Source: Bacteroidota bacterium (GTDB lineage Bacteria; Bacteroidota; Bacteroidia; Chitinophagales; Chitinophagaceae). From it: a stretch of DNA of 5,246 bases. Every line of letters starts with the position of its first letter. Within the stretch, counting starts at the first letter, position 1. The DNA lies in the NCBI GenBank assembly GCA_005883855.1, contig VBAU01000004.1:5327-10572 (forward strand). The letters are read 5' to 3'. Below, piece by piece: positions 1 to 5,246 of the stretch. Under the pieces are notes generated by a model. It ran no database searches and was not told the origin of the DNA. It saw nothing but the letters and a program-made list of their open reading frames with translations. Position numbers and translations under genes: made by a program.

Positions 1-26
1 CACAAAGTTGTTGAAGGGAAAGAAAA

Positions 27-644
27 ATGTCTAAAAGAGAAGCACCGATTGACCATCTCCAAAAATTTCTCCCACCAGGTACTTATGACCCAGTCCTGCA
101 ATACCTGCAGCATTACAAAGTACATCTTACTGTAGCCAGGGAACGCAAAAGCATCCTTGGTGACTATCGTCATCGCACATATTTTGCAAATCACCGCATT
201 AGTGTCAATGGCAATCTCAATAAGTTTTCTTTCGTAATTACATTATTGCATGAATTAGCACATCTATTGACTTTCGAACAATTCGGTAACAAGGTTTTAT
301 CACATGGCCGGGAATGGAAAACGATCTATGGAGGTTTGCTGCATCAATTCGTTCAAAACAATATCTTTCCTGAGGATATTCAAAAAGAATTGTTGACGTC
401 CTTAAGAAATCCCGCCGCTACAAGTTGTGCAGAAGATGGCCTGATTCGAGTGTTAAGAAAATATGATGATCCAGGAACCCATCATCGACTCGTTGAAGAA
501 ATCCATGAAAACGGAATTTTTCGCTGTAATGACGGACGCGTTTTTAAAAAAGGGGAGAAGATGAGAAAAAGGTTTAAATGCACAGAAGTTAAAACGGGAA
601 GAGTTTATCTGTTTAGCCCGGTGTATGAAGTCGAGATCATGTGA
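27..644 (+). CDS. SprT-like domain protein (zinc metallopeptidase fold)
   Basis: This gene encodes 205 residues. The core motif is HELAH at residues 75-79, an HExxH zinc site whose Glu would be catalytic, followed by HGREWK at 93-98. His93 fits the third metal ligand seen in SprT/Spartan-like proteins. The N-terminal part (about 10-60) looks like the conserved lead-in of Bacteroidota SprT-like proteins. The C-terminal part (about 160-205, with GRVFKKGEK) resembles their small beta-rich tail. Only isolated cysteines occur there (C134, C167, C185) and no CxxC pair, so a classical zinc ribbon is not evident. There is no signal peptide, so it is probably cytoplasmic. The family includes DNA-protein crosslink proteases in eukaryotes; the role of the bacterial members is poorly defined, so the substrate is unknown. 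The ATG at 27 follows a purine-rich stretch (GAAGGGAAAG) and gives the expected N-terminus. The family call is confident; protease activity is inferred from the motif. Confidence 0.88.
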   Translation: MSKREAPIDHLQKFLPPGTYDPVLQYLQHYKVHLTVARERKSILGDYRHRTYFANHRISVNGNLNKFSFVITLLHELAHLLTFEQFGNKVLSHGREWKTIYGGLLHQFVQNNIFPEDIQKELLTSLRNPAATSCAEDGLIRVLRKYDDPGTHHRLVEEIHENGIFRCNDGRVFKKGEKMRKRFKCTEVKTGRVYLFSPVYEVEIM

Positions 645-661
645 ACAAACAGGTCAATTAT

Positions 662-680
662 GCTTCACTGCTGAAGCTTT
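662..680 (+). terminator. Weak hairpin after the SprT-like gene, possible terminator
   Basis: GCTTCA (662-667) and TGAAGC (672-677) form a perfect 6-bp stem with a 4-base loop, 18 bases after the stop codon of the SprT-like gene. Only three T residues follow directly; a longer T-run starts about 13 bases later (from 691). As an intrinsic terminator it is therefore weak. Its position directly downstream of the stop codon is the main reason to list it. Confidence 0.3.
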
Positions 681-818
681 GTCTATACAATTTTTTCAGT
701 GTGCATAGTCATTCCTTAAAAATAAAAGTGTTAGTTGACCGGCATCAAGAAGATTCCTGTGCATGTACCTGGTAATTGTACGGCTCATGAAACGTAGGCG
801 TGGCAATGCTTTAGCGGA

Positions 819-860
819 GTTTAACGTTTGATAAGTGCATTCGCTTATAGGTCGTTAAAA
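819..860. repeat. Imperfect palindrome resembling an integron attC site
   Basis: TTTAACG (820-826) is the exact reverse complement of CGTTAAA (853-859). Inside it, ATAAG (831-835) pairs with CTTAT (844-848). The two stems are separated by symmetrical 4-base unpaired segments, and the loop is 8 bases. This nested arrangement resembles the R''/L''/L'/R' boxes of an attC site: the left outer box GTTTAAC fits RYYYAAC, while the right one, GTTAAAA, misses the final pyrimidine of GTTRRRY. No integron integrase or cassette gene is visible. It could instead be a dispersed intergenic repeat or an RNA hairpin. Confidence 0.35.
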
Positions 861-974
861 TTATTAGTTAACGCCAAAAAAACACTCTTGTCAGGCTTTG
901 CGCCCCGACTTTTCCGTTACATCTTTGTGACACCAAAACACAATTTTAGCTGCCGTCTACGAAAAGGCCGAGAA

Positions 975-1088
975 CTAAATCCTAAGAAAAACATCAAGTA
1001 AGTTGACATAAGTCCAATATCCGAAAGAACCATAATCCAATCCTGGTAAATCCAACAGGCGTCCAAGTCCTAATGTAAACAAATGCAT
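975..1088 (-). CDS. Possible small ORF, 37 residues, unknown function
   Basis: On the minus strand an ATG at 1088-1086 opens a 37-residue frame ending in TAG at 977-975. A GAGGA sequence lies about 6 bases upstream of the ATG, a better ribosome-binding site than most genes here show. The peptide starts MHLFTLGLGRLLDLPGL and continues with DYGSFGYWTYVNLLDVFLRI, rich in Leu, Gly and aromatics, with acidic residues but no long uninterrupted hydrophobic stretch. It lies just past the sucC terminator in the sucC direction, so it would need its own promoter or read-through. I do not recognise the sequence. It could be a small membrane-associated protein, the remnant of a longer gene, or chance; the frame upstream of the ATG closes at a stop inside the sucC terminator. 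Confidence 0.25.
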   Translation of the reverse strand: MHLFTLGLGRLLDLPGLDYGSFGYWTYVNLLDVFLRI

Positions 1089-1109
1089 TGCAATCCTCAA
1101 CGCCTGAGC

Positions 1110-1145
1110 AAAAAAATCCCTCGACTACGTCGGGGGATTTTTTTT
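1110..1145. terminator. Bidirectional intrinsic terminator (sucC end)
   Basis: An 11-bp stem is formed by AATCCCTCGAC (1115-1125) and GTCGGGGGATT (1129-1139), with one T-G wobble and a 3-base loop. Seven A residues (1110-1116) precede it and eight T residues (1138-1145) close it. It therefore reads as a rho-independent terminator on both strands. Its main client is sucC, whose stop codon is about 40 bases away on the minus strand. It would also stop plus-strand transcription from entering sucC antisense. Confidence 0.85.
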
Positions 1146-1181
1146 GAATTTCGGAATTTGAAATTTCGAAACTCGAAATTT
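1146..1181. repeat. AT-rich 7-base-periodic tract with hairpin after sucC
   Basis: Between the sucC stop codon and its terminator lies a run that divides into five 7-base units: GAATTTC, GGAATTT, GAAATTT, CGAAACT, CGAAATT. Within it AAATTTCG (1161-1168) and CGAAATTT (1174-1181) form a perfect 8-bp hairpin with a 5-base loop, two bases past the stop codon. The tract would be transcribed as the 3' untranslated part of sucC mRNA. Confidence 0.6.
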
Positions 1182-1183
1182 AC

Positions 1184-2395
1184 TTATGCCACGGCCTTTT
1201 TCACCAGCTCAGCCGCTTCGCTTAAAAGGATTGCTGACTGCACCTTTAATCCGCTTTCATCAATTAATTTTTTTGCTTCCTCGGCATTGGTGCCTTGCAG
1301 GCGGACTATAATTGGAATATTTATGTTGCCGAGATTTTGATAAGCATCGATCACACCTTGCGCTACGCGGTCGCAACGTACGATCCCGCCGAATATATTT
1401 ATGAGGATAGCTTTTACGTTGGCGTCTTTCAAAATTATCTTAAAGCCTGCTTCAACTGTCTGAGCATTAGCAGTACCTCCTACGTCGAGAAAGTTCGCCG
1501 GTTCTCCACCACTTAGCTTGATCATATCCATCGTAGCCATCGCAAGTCCCGCTCCATTTACCATGCAGCCAACATTGCCATCGAGCTTTACGAAATTCAA
1601 ATTATATTGCCCGGCTTCAACCTCTGTCGGATCTTCTTCGGTTACATCGCGCATAGCGGAAAGATCAGGATGACGCATAAGAGCATTTTCATCTAGGTTC
1701 ATCTTACAGTCAACTGCAACAATCTTTTCATCCGCCGCTTTGAAGAGTGGGTTAATTTCCAGCATTGAGCAGTCCAAACCCACATAAGCGTTATACAAGT
1801 TGGTAACGAACTTCGCACAATTCTTAAAAGCATCCCCTCGCAATCCCAGGTTAAAGGCGATCTTCCTGGCCTGGAAGGCCTGCAATCCGCCGGAAGGATG
1901 TACCCATTCCTTGAAGATCTTTTCAGGTGTACCGTGAGCCACATCTTCAATATTTACGCCACCCTCGGTGCTGTACATCACCACATTTTGCCCTTTGCTC
2001 CTGTCGAGCAGGATGGACAAATAAAACTCTTTTCTTTGGCTGGGACCGTCATAGTACATGTCTTGTGCGACAAAAACTTTGTGCACCACTTTCCCCGCCG
2101 GACCGGTTTGTACGGTTACCAAAGTACCGCCTAATATTTTCCTGGCGTAATCGCTGATCTCATCCAAACTCTTCGCCACTTTCACGCCATTCATGCCGGT
2201 TTCTTTTATGGTTCCCTTTCCTCGCCCGCCTGCGTGAATTTGCGCTTTAATTACTGCGAAGTTGCTGCCGAATTGTGTTTTGATCTGACGATAGGCCTCT
2301 TCCACCTCATGAACGCTACCGCACGCGAAACCTTCCTGCACCGGCACATTGTATTTTTTTAATAGTTCCTTGGCCTGGTACTCGTGCAAATTCAT
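1184..2395 (-). CDS. sucC: Succinate-CoA ligase (ADP-forming) subunit beta
   Basis: SucC forms succinyl-CoA synthetase with the alpha subunit SucD. The enzyme interconverts succinyl-CoA and succinate with phosphorylation of ADP (or GDP), the substrate-level step of the TCA cycle, in the cytoplasm. The protein has 403 residues, slightly longer than the 388 of E. coli. It begins MNLHEYQAKELLKKY, the family N-terminus. The ATP-grasp domain (about 1-240) carries KAQIHAGGRGKG (50-61) and EINP (213-216); Asn215 and Asp229 have the spacing of the two magnesium ligands in E. coli SucC. The C-terminal ligase domain contains NGAGLAM (280-286), FLDVGG (302-307) and NIFGGI (333-338). No strong Shine-Dalgarno precedes the ATG, as is common in Bacteroidota; a TATCTTCG sequence on the minus strand (2419-2412) is one mismatch from the TAnnTTTG box but lies too close to be a firm promoter call. 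Neither neighbour is sucD. The gene is intact and the call is secure. Confidence 0.97.
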   Translation of the reverse strand: MNLHEYQAKELLKKYNVPVQEGFACGSVHEVEEAYRQIKTQFGSNFAVIKAQIHAGGRGKGTIKETGMNGVKVAKSLDEISDYARKILGGTLVTVQTGPAGKVVHKVFVAQDMYYDGPSQRKEFYLSILLDRSKGQNVVMYSTEGGVNIEDVAHGTPEKIFKEWVHPSGGLQAFQARKIAFNLGLRGDAFKNCAKFVTNLYNAYVGLDCSMLEINPLFKAADEKIVAVDCKMNLDENALMRHPDLSAMRDVTEEDPTEVEAGQYNLNFVKLDGNVGCMVNGAGLAMATMDMIKLSGGEPANFLDVGGTANAQTVEAGFKIILKDANVKAILINIFGGIVRCDRVAQGVIDAYQNLGNINIPIIVRLQGTNAEEAKKLIDESGLKVQSAILLSEAAELVKKAVA

Positions 2396-2417
2396 CTTAA
2401 CTAATTTTTGGCGAAGA

Positions 2418-2446
2418 TAGATGATTAGATGATAGTTGATAGACGA
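2418..2446. repeat. Degenerate TAGATGA heptamer repeats in divergent region
   Basis: The 87-base gap between the divergent sucC and lipoprotein genes contains TAGATGAT (2418-2425), TAGATGA (2426-2432), TAGTTGA (2433-2439) and TAGACGA (2440-2446) in tandem. The first copy has one extra T. The tract lies where promoter elements of either gene could be, but I see no good TAnnTTTG box overlapping it. Confidence 0.6.
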
Positions 2447-2482
2447 GACATGAGAGTTTTTGGGAATCCGCTACCTTTCGGG

Positions 2483-3292
2483 ATGAACCGATTGAAACTG
2501 TATTTCGTGTTGCTATTGTTTATTTCGTGCACAGCAACAAAAAAAATGCATTGGCCCCAAAGGTCGTCAATTACAACCGGGAGTGGATTTTATCACCAGG
2601 CATTTGCGATGACATGGAAAGAGAGAGATTCTTTTGCCGTTAAAGAGATACTGGCTGGAAATGTGCCATGGTTCCTGAAAAAATTTGTCGCCATCCATGT
2701 CTCGATAACGGATTCGACAACCGGCAAGATTATAAAAGCAATTTATTATGCAGCACCAGACTACTTATCTGTTGGTACCGATACGGACTGGGCGCGCATC
2801 AACATTACTCCCGTCGCCGCTCAAAAGATCGCCGATACTTTTATGTGTTTTCTGCCGACAAGAAAAATCGTCGATGATATCTACCGTGCAGCTAAAGTAA
2901 AATTAGAGCCGGTGCCAATGTTCGCCTTTCGTGACAGCACTCCAACAATGTGGCAGCATCACTTGATCGTGGAAGGACAACGGAAGGGGAGAAAGGGTTT
3001 GATTGCAGGTATTCAAAAGGATGTTGTCATTAGCGAAAAAATTTCAAGAGATCCAAAACCGGACCGAGTGGCCATTTATGGCTGGCACAAACCAGATGGA
3101 AATCCAATTCAACCCCTATACACTGGCCATGTATATTGGTGGGTTGACTACAGCCAGTGTATCCGGTTAATTTATCGCAAAGTAAAGGTCGGTCGCAAAT
3201 GGATGGACTATACTGACGTACTAGACGATCCTGTCTTGCAAAAACTATTGTGCGACGAAGAGTACTGCGATTTTTTTCGTTACCCATATTGA
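2483..3292 (+). CDS. Lipoprotein of unknown function
   Basis: From the ATG at 2483 the protein has 269 residues and starts MNRLKLYFVLLLFISC, a short lipoprotein signal with Cys16 as the lipidated residue. The FISC lipobox has Phe at -3, less usual than Leu. It should be exported and anchored in the inner or outer membrane. The frame stays open up to an ATG at 2429, but that start would hide the signal behind 18 residues partly encoded by the heptamer tract, so 2483 is preferred. The mature part contains APDYLSVGTDTDWARI (about 91-106), QKDVVI (178-183), VAIYGWH (196-202), PIQPLYTGH (208-216) and WVDYSQCIRLIY (220-231). I recall this combination from uncharacterised secreted proteins of Bacteroidota and some other bacteria, but can give it no function. 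Three further cysteines (C226, C257, C262) might form a disulfide. The PNP gene follows after 39 bases. It is confidently a gene; its role is unknown. Confidence 0.85.
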   Translation: MNRLKLYFVLLLFISCTATKKMHWPQRSSITTGSGFYHQAFAMTWKERDSFAVKEILAGNVPWFLKKFVAIHVSITDSTTGKIIKAIYYAAPDYLSVGTDTDWARINITPVAAQKIADTFMCFLPTRKIVDDIYRAAKVKLEPVPMFAFRDSTPTMWQHHLIVEGQRKGRKGLIAGIQKDVVISEKISRDPKPDRVAIYGWHKPDGNPIQPLYTGHVYWWVDYSQCIRLIYRKVKVGRKWMDYTDVLDDPVLQKLLCDEEYCDFFRYPY

Positions 3293-3304
3293 ACTTCAAA
3301 TTTC

Positions 3305-3312
3305 TATATTTG
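3305..3312 (+). promoter_or_regulatory. Bacteroidota-type -7 promoter box for PNP
   Basis: TATATTTG is an exact match to the TAnnTTTG box used by the primary sigma factor of Bacteroidota. It sits 19 bases before the PNP start codon, implying a very short leader. A clear TTTG at -33 is not present at the expected spacing, so only half of the promoter is supported. It suggests PNP can be transcribed independently of the lipoprotein gene. Confidence 0.5.
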
Positions 3313-3331
3313 CCCATTAACCAAAGCTGGT

Positions 3332-4150
3332 ATGTCCGACGCACAAAAATTTAATGAGGCCTTGTCATATCTGAAAGCAAGATATCCTCACTCACCACAG
3401 GTTGGGATAGTTCTGGGGAGCGGCCTCGGAAATTTTAGCGATGAAGTAGAAGTAGAAGCAGAAGTTGATTACGAAGAGATCCCTCATTTTCCCGTATCCA
3501 CCGTAGAAGGCCATAAAGGCAAACTAATATTTGGAAATCTTAGCGCGAAAAAAATCGTTTGCATGGCGGGCCGTTTTCATTTTTACGAAGGCTACGACGC
3601 AGAGCAGGTCGTGTTCCCCATCAGAATTATGAAATTACTCGGTGTAAAAGCGCTATTACTCTCGAATGCGGCGGGAGGAGTAAATCCGAATTTTAAGGTT
3701 GGGGATTTGATGATGATCACAGATCACGTGAGCTTCTTTACGCGCAATCCTCTGATCGGGAAAAATATTTCAGCATTCGGTCCACGGTTCCCAGACATGA
3801 GTGAACCTTATAAAAAAGACCTGATCGAGAAAGCAAGAGATATTGCAAAACGCCTCGGAATTCAATTAAGGGAAGGAGTTTATTTTGCAGTAACCGGACC
3901 GACTTTTGAAACAAGGGCCGAGTACAAGCTTGTGCATGCGCTTGGCGGAGATGCTGTCGGCATGAGTACGGTGCAGGAATGCATCGTAGCCAACCACATG
4001 AATCTGCCGGTCTTCGCGATGAGTGTGATAACTGATATCGGTATCAGGGAGGAGGAAAACAAGATCACACATGAAGAAGTGCTACAAGCTGCTAAGGAAG
4101 CCGAACCAAATTTCGCCGCAGTCTTTAAAGAGATGGTTCGAGTAATTTGA
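3332..4150 (+). CDS. punA: Purine-nucleoside phosphorylase (trimeric, PNP-I type)
   Basis: The enzyme cleaves purine (deoxy)nucleosides with phosphate to free base and (deoxy)ribose-1-phosphate, a cytoplasmic purine-salvage step. The 272-residue length fits the trimeric class I family. The phosphate site shows GSGLG (29-33), GHKG (60-63) and RFHFYEG (81-87). SNAAGG (111-116) and GPTFETRAE (189-197) form the purine and ribose pocket, with Glu193 matching human Glu201. GMSTV (210-214) contains the Met that contacts ribose, and THEEV (246-250) supplies His247, matching human His257. At the position of human Asn243 this protein has Asp235 (VITD), relevant to base preference. The N-terminus encodes an acidic EVEVEAEV run (38-45) from near-perfect GAAGTA hexamers. 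A TAnnTTTG box lies just upstream. The family is certain; the symbol follows the usual bacterial name and other names are in use. Confidence 0.95.
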   Translation: MSDAQKFNEALSYLKARYPHSPQVGIVLGSGLGNFSDEVEVEAEVDYEEIPHFPVSTVEGHKGKLIFGNLSAKKIVCMAGRFHFYEGYDAEQVVFPIRIMKLLGVKALLLSNAAGGVNPNFKVGDLMMITDHVSFFTRNPLIGKNISAFGPRFPDMSEPYKKDLIEKARDIAKRLGIQLREGVYFAVTGPTFETRAEYKLVHALGGDAVGMSTVQECIVANHMNLPVFAMSVITDIGIREEENKITHEEVLQAAKEAEPNFAAVFKEMVRVI

Positions 4151-4273
4151 GTGATACAAGTCAAACACGTCACAAGTGCCAGAACGGACTTATCCTTATA
4201 AGACTTCTTTGACAGCTTTCACCGAGCGACTGAATTTTTTTTGATTTCTTTGTGATTTGGAATTTGCCCGAAG
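4151..4273 (+). other. Intergenic gap between PNP and porin
   Basis: The gap between the PNP stop codon and the chosen porin start is 123 bases. It is T-rich near its right end, with eight T residues at about 4231-4238, but the only pairing before them is a TTCA/TGAA stem of 4 bp, too weak for a terminator call. No TAnnTTTG box was seen. The porin may be co-transcribed with PNP or use a promoter I cannot recognise. Confidence 0.4.
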
Positions 4274-5246
4274 AATGGCTTCGGAGGAAATTGTGACTTC
4301 AAATTGGTAACTCTGGCAAGAAAACCTACATATCTTCTCGTGGCGATCTGTTTTTTGTTTTCCTTTCATTTGAGAGCGCAGCAGCCGGGTATGCAAAAAC
4401 TTTCCAGAATGGGCCAGAGCATGAGAAGCACGGGGAAGGGCGGCAATGATAGCCTCCATCATCGCAACAGGAACGAAGATTCGGTCACTATTTATTATCG
4501 TTACCTGGACTCAGCGCGGCACTATAAACTGGATTCCTCTGTGAATGATTTCACGACACGCTTTCCCATACCTGCAACCAATATTTATTTAGGAAATCTT
4601 GGAACTGCGTCAAAGTCGATTCTTTTTTCTCCATCACTAAAGCCAGGTTGGGATCCTGGGTTTCACGCATTTGATATTTACAAGTGGGACCCGGAAACTA
4701 TCCGTTTTTTTAATACGACAAGACCTTACACAGAATTGAATTACTTCATTGGGTCGCGAACGGAGCAGGTCGTTGAAGCGATGCACACTCAAAACATAAA
4801 ACCGAACTGGAACGCTTCCTTTCGATACCGGTTTATAAATTCACCTGGTTTCTTCCAGAATCAACACACGGACCACAACAATATTCTTCTCTCCTCATGG
4901 TATGAGGGGAAAGCCAAACGATACAATAATTACTTTTTTGTCTTGGCTAATCACTTGCAAACTGCAGAGAACGGAGGAATAAAAAATGATCAGGATTATC
5001 TCGGTGAAACGAATATATACAAGGATCGCTTTAACATCCCTACTGTTTTGGGTAATGACCAGGAATACAGTAATGACCCTTTTTCCACTAATATAAAAAT
5101 CGGCAATCGTTACAGGGAGTTTACGATATTAATGCGGCAACAATATGACCTCGGTAAAAAAGACTCAGTGGTTACAGACTCTACGGTGGTGCCTTTATTT
5201 TATCCACGGGTCCGTTTTGAGCACAGCATTTCTTATAATGAGAACA
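4274..5246 (+). CDS. Putative porin, outer-membrane beta-barrel (3' truncated by window)
   Basis: The frame is open from 4256 to the window end, about 324 codons from the ATG at 4274, so the C-terminus is missing. The hydrophobic run YLLVAICFLFSF followed by HLRAQQ is a Sec signal peptide, probably cut before the first Gln, a common Bacteroidota pattern. Two alternative starts keep most of it: TTG at 4304, giving a more typical signal length with Arg-Lys before the core, and GTG at 4340, which loses the positive segment. The ATG at 4391 would remove the signal and is unlikely. After a charged linker the mature protein shows FTTRFPIPATNIYLGNLG, PGWDPGFHAFDIYKW, RFFNTTRPYTELNY and NNYFFVLANHLQ, with alternating aromatic strands typical of a barrel. 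These match what I recall of the Bacteroidota 'putative porin' family (Porin_10-like). Transport substrate is unknown. The family is confident; the exact start is not. Confidence 0.85.

Larger units (their letters stand above)
645..1109. other. Long intergenic region without a convincing gene
   Basis: About 465 bases lie between the SprT-like gene and the sucC terminator. I find no tRNA, rRNA, transposase remnant or long ORF. It contains a GCTTCA/TGAAGC hairpin just after the first gene, an attC-like imperfect palindrome at 819-860, a weak hairpin GTCAGG/CCCGAC (890-895 with 904-909, one mismatch), a TTGTG/CACAA inverted repeat (925-929 with 939-943), and a possible small ORF on the minus strand near its right end. 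The cluster of short inverted repeats suggests a dispersed intergenic repeat, a structured RNA or a decayed mobile element, but none of these can be settled from this sequence alone. Confidence 0.6.

Noticed and set aside
2..34. Possible tail of an upstream gene (TKLLKGKKNV then TAA) overlapping the SprT-like start by 8 bases
   Set aside because: Only about ten codons are visible; an open frame that short is expected by chance.
890..909. GTCAGG/CCCGAC hairpin as a terminator
   Set aside because: It has an internal mismatch and is followed by only four T residues after two other bases; too weak to call.
1083..1340. 85-codon plus-strand frame across the sucC terminator and 3' end
   Set aside because: It runs through the terminator hairpin and the antisense of sucC, and its translation is low-complexity and unlike a protein.
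2429..2482. Longer start for the lipoprotein gene at 2429 or 2450
   Set aside because: The added residues would bury the lipoprotein signal peptide and are partly encoded by the heptamer repeat tract. The ATG at 2483 gives a standard short signal with Cys16.
3030..3344. 104-codon minus-strand frame inside the lipoprotein gene
   Set aside because: It is antisense to a gene with clear lipoprotein signal and recurring motifs, and has no motif of its own.
4196..4462. 88-codon minus-strand frame opposite the porin start and the preceding gap
   Set aside because: It overlaps the plus-strand signal peptide and conserved porin N-terminus. Its Lys/Ser-rich translation shows no recognisable motif, so I treat it as a shadow frame.

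Overview
The window reads as a chromosomal segment of a Bacteroidota bacterium, most likely from the Chitinophagaceae or a close relative. The support is a Bacteroidota-type outer-membrane 'putative porin' whose signal peptide ends in Ala-Gln-Gln, a Bacteroidota-style SprT-like protein, a TAnnTTTG promoter box in front of the purine nucleoside phosphorylase gene, and start codons mostly without strong Shine-Dalgarno sequences. The lineage is inferred from family resemblance recalled from memory, not from a search.

Layout. A SprT-like metalloprotease-fold gene (27-644, +) is followed by about 540 bases without a convincing gene. That stretch holds a weak hairpin just after the stop codon, an attC-like imperfect palindrome (819-860), and a possible 37-residue small ORF on the minus strand (975-1088). 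A strong hairpin with an A-run on one side and a T-run on the other (1110-1145) ends the convergent sucC gene (1184-2395, -). SucC is the beta subunit of succinyl-CoA synthetase, and sucD is not beside it. An 87-base divergent region separates sucC from a lipoprotein gene (2483-3292, +) of unknown function. Then come a trimeric-type purine nucleoside phosphorylase (3332-4150, +) and the 5' part of a putative outer-membrane porin gene that runs off the right edge (about 4274-5246, +).

How the genes fit together. This is mainly housekeeping: TCA-cycle substrate-level phosphorylation (SucC), purine salvage (PNP), and cell-envelope proteins (lipoprotein, porin). The three rightmost genes are co-directional. 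PNP has its own candidate promoter box, so they need not form one transcript. sucC looks monocistronic, with its own terminator.

I see no convincing new multi-gene system. The points most worth a second look are non-coding or local: two 7-base-periodic tracts flanking sucC on both sides, the attC-like palindrome and small ORF in the 645-1109 gap, and an Asp in the PNP purine-binding site where Asn gives 6-oxopurine preference in the mammalian enzyme.
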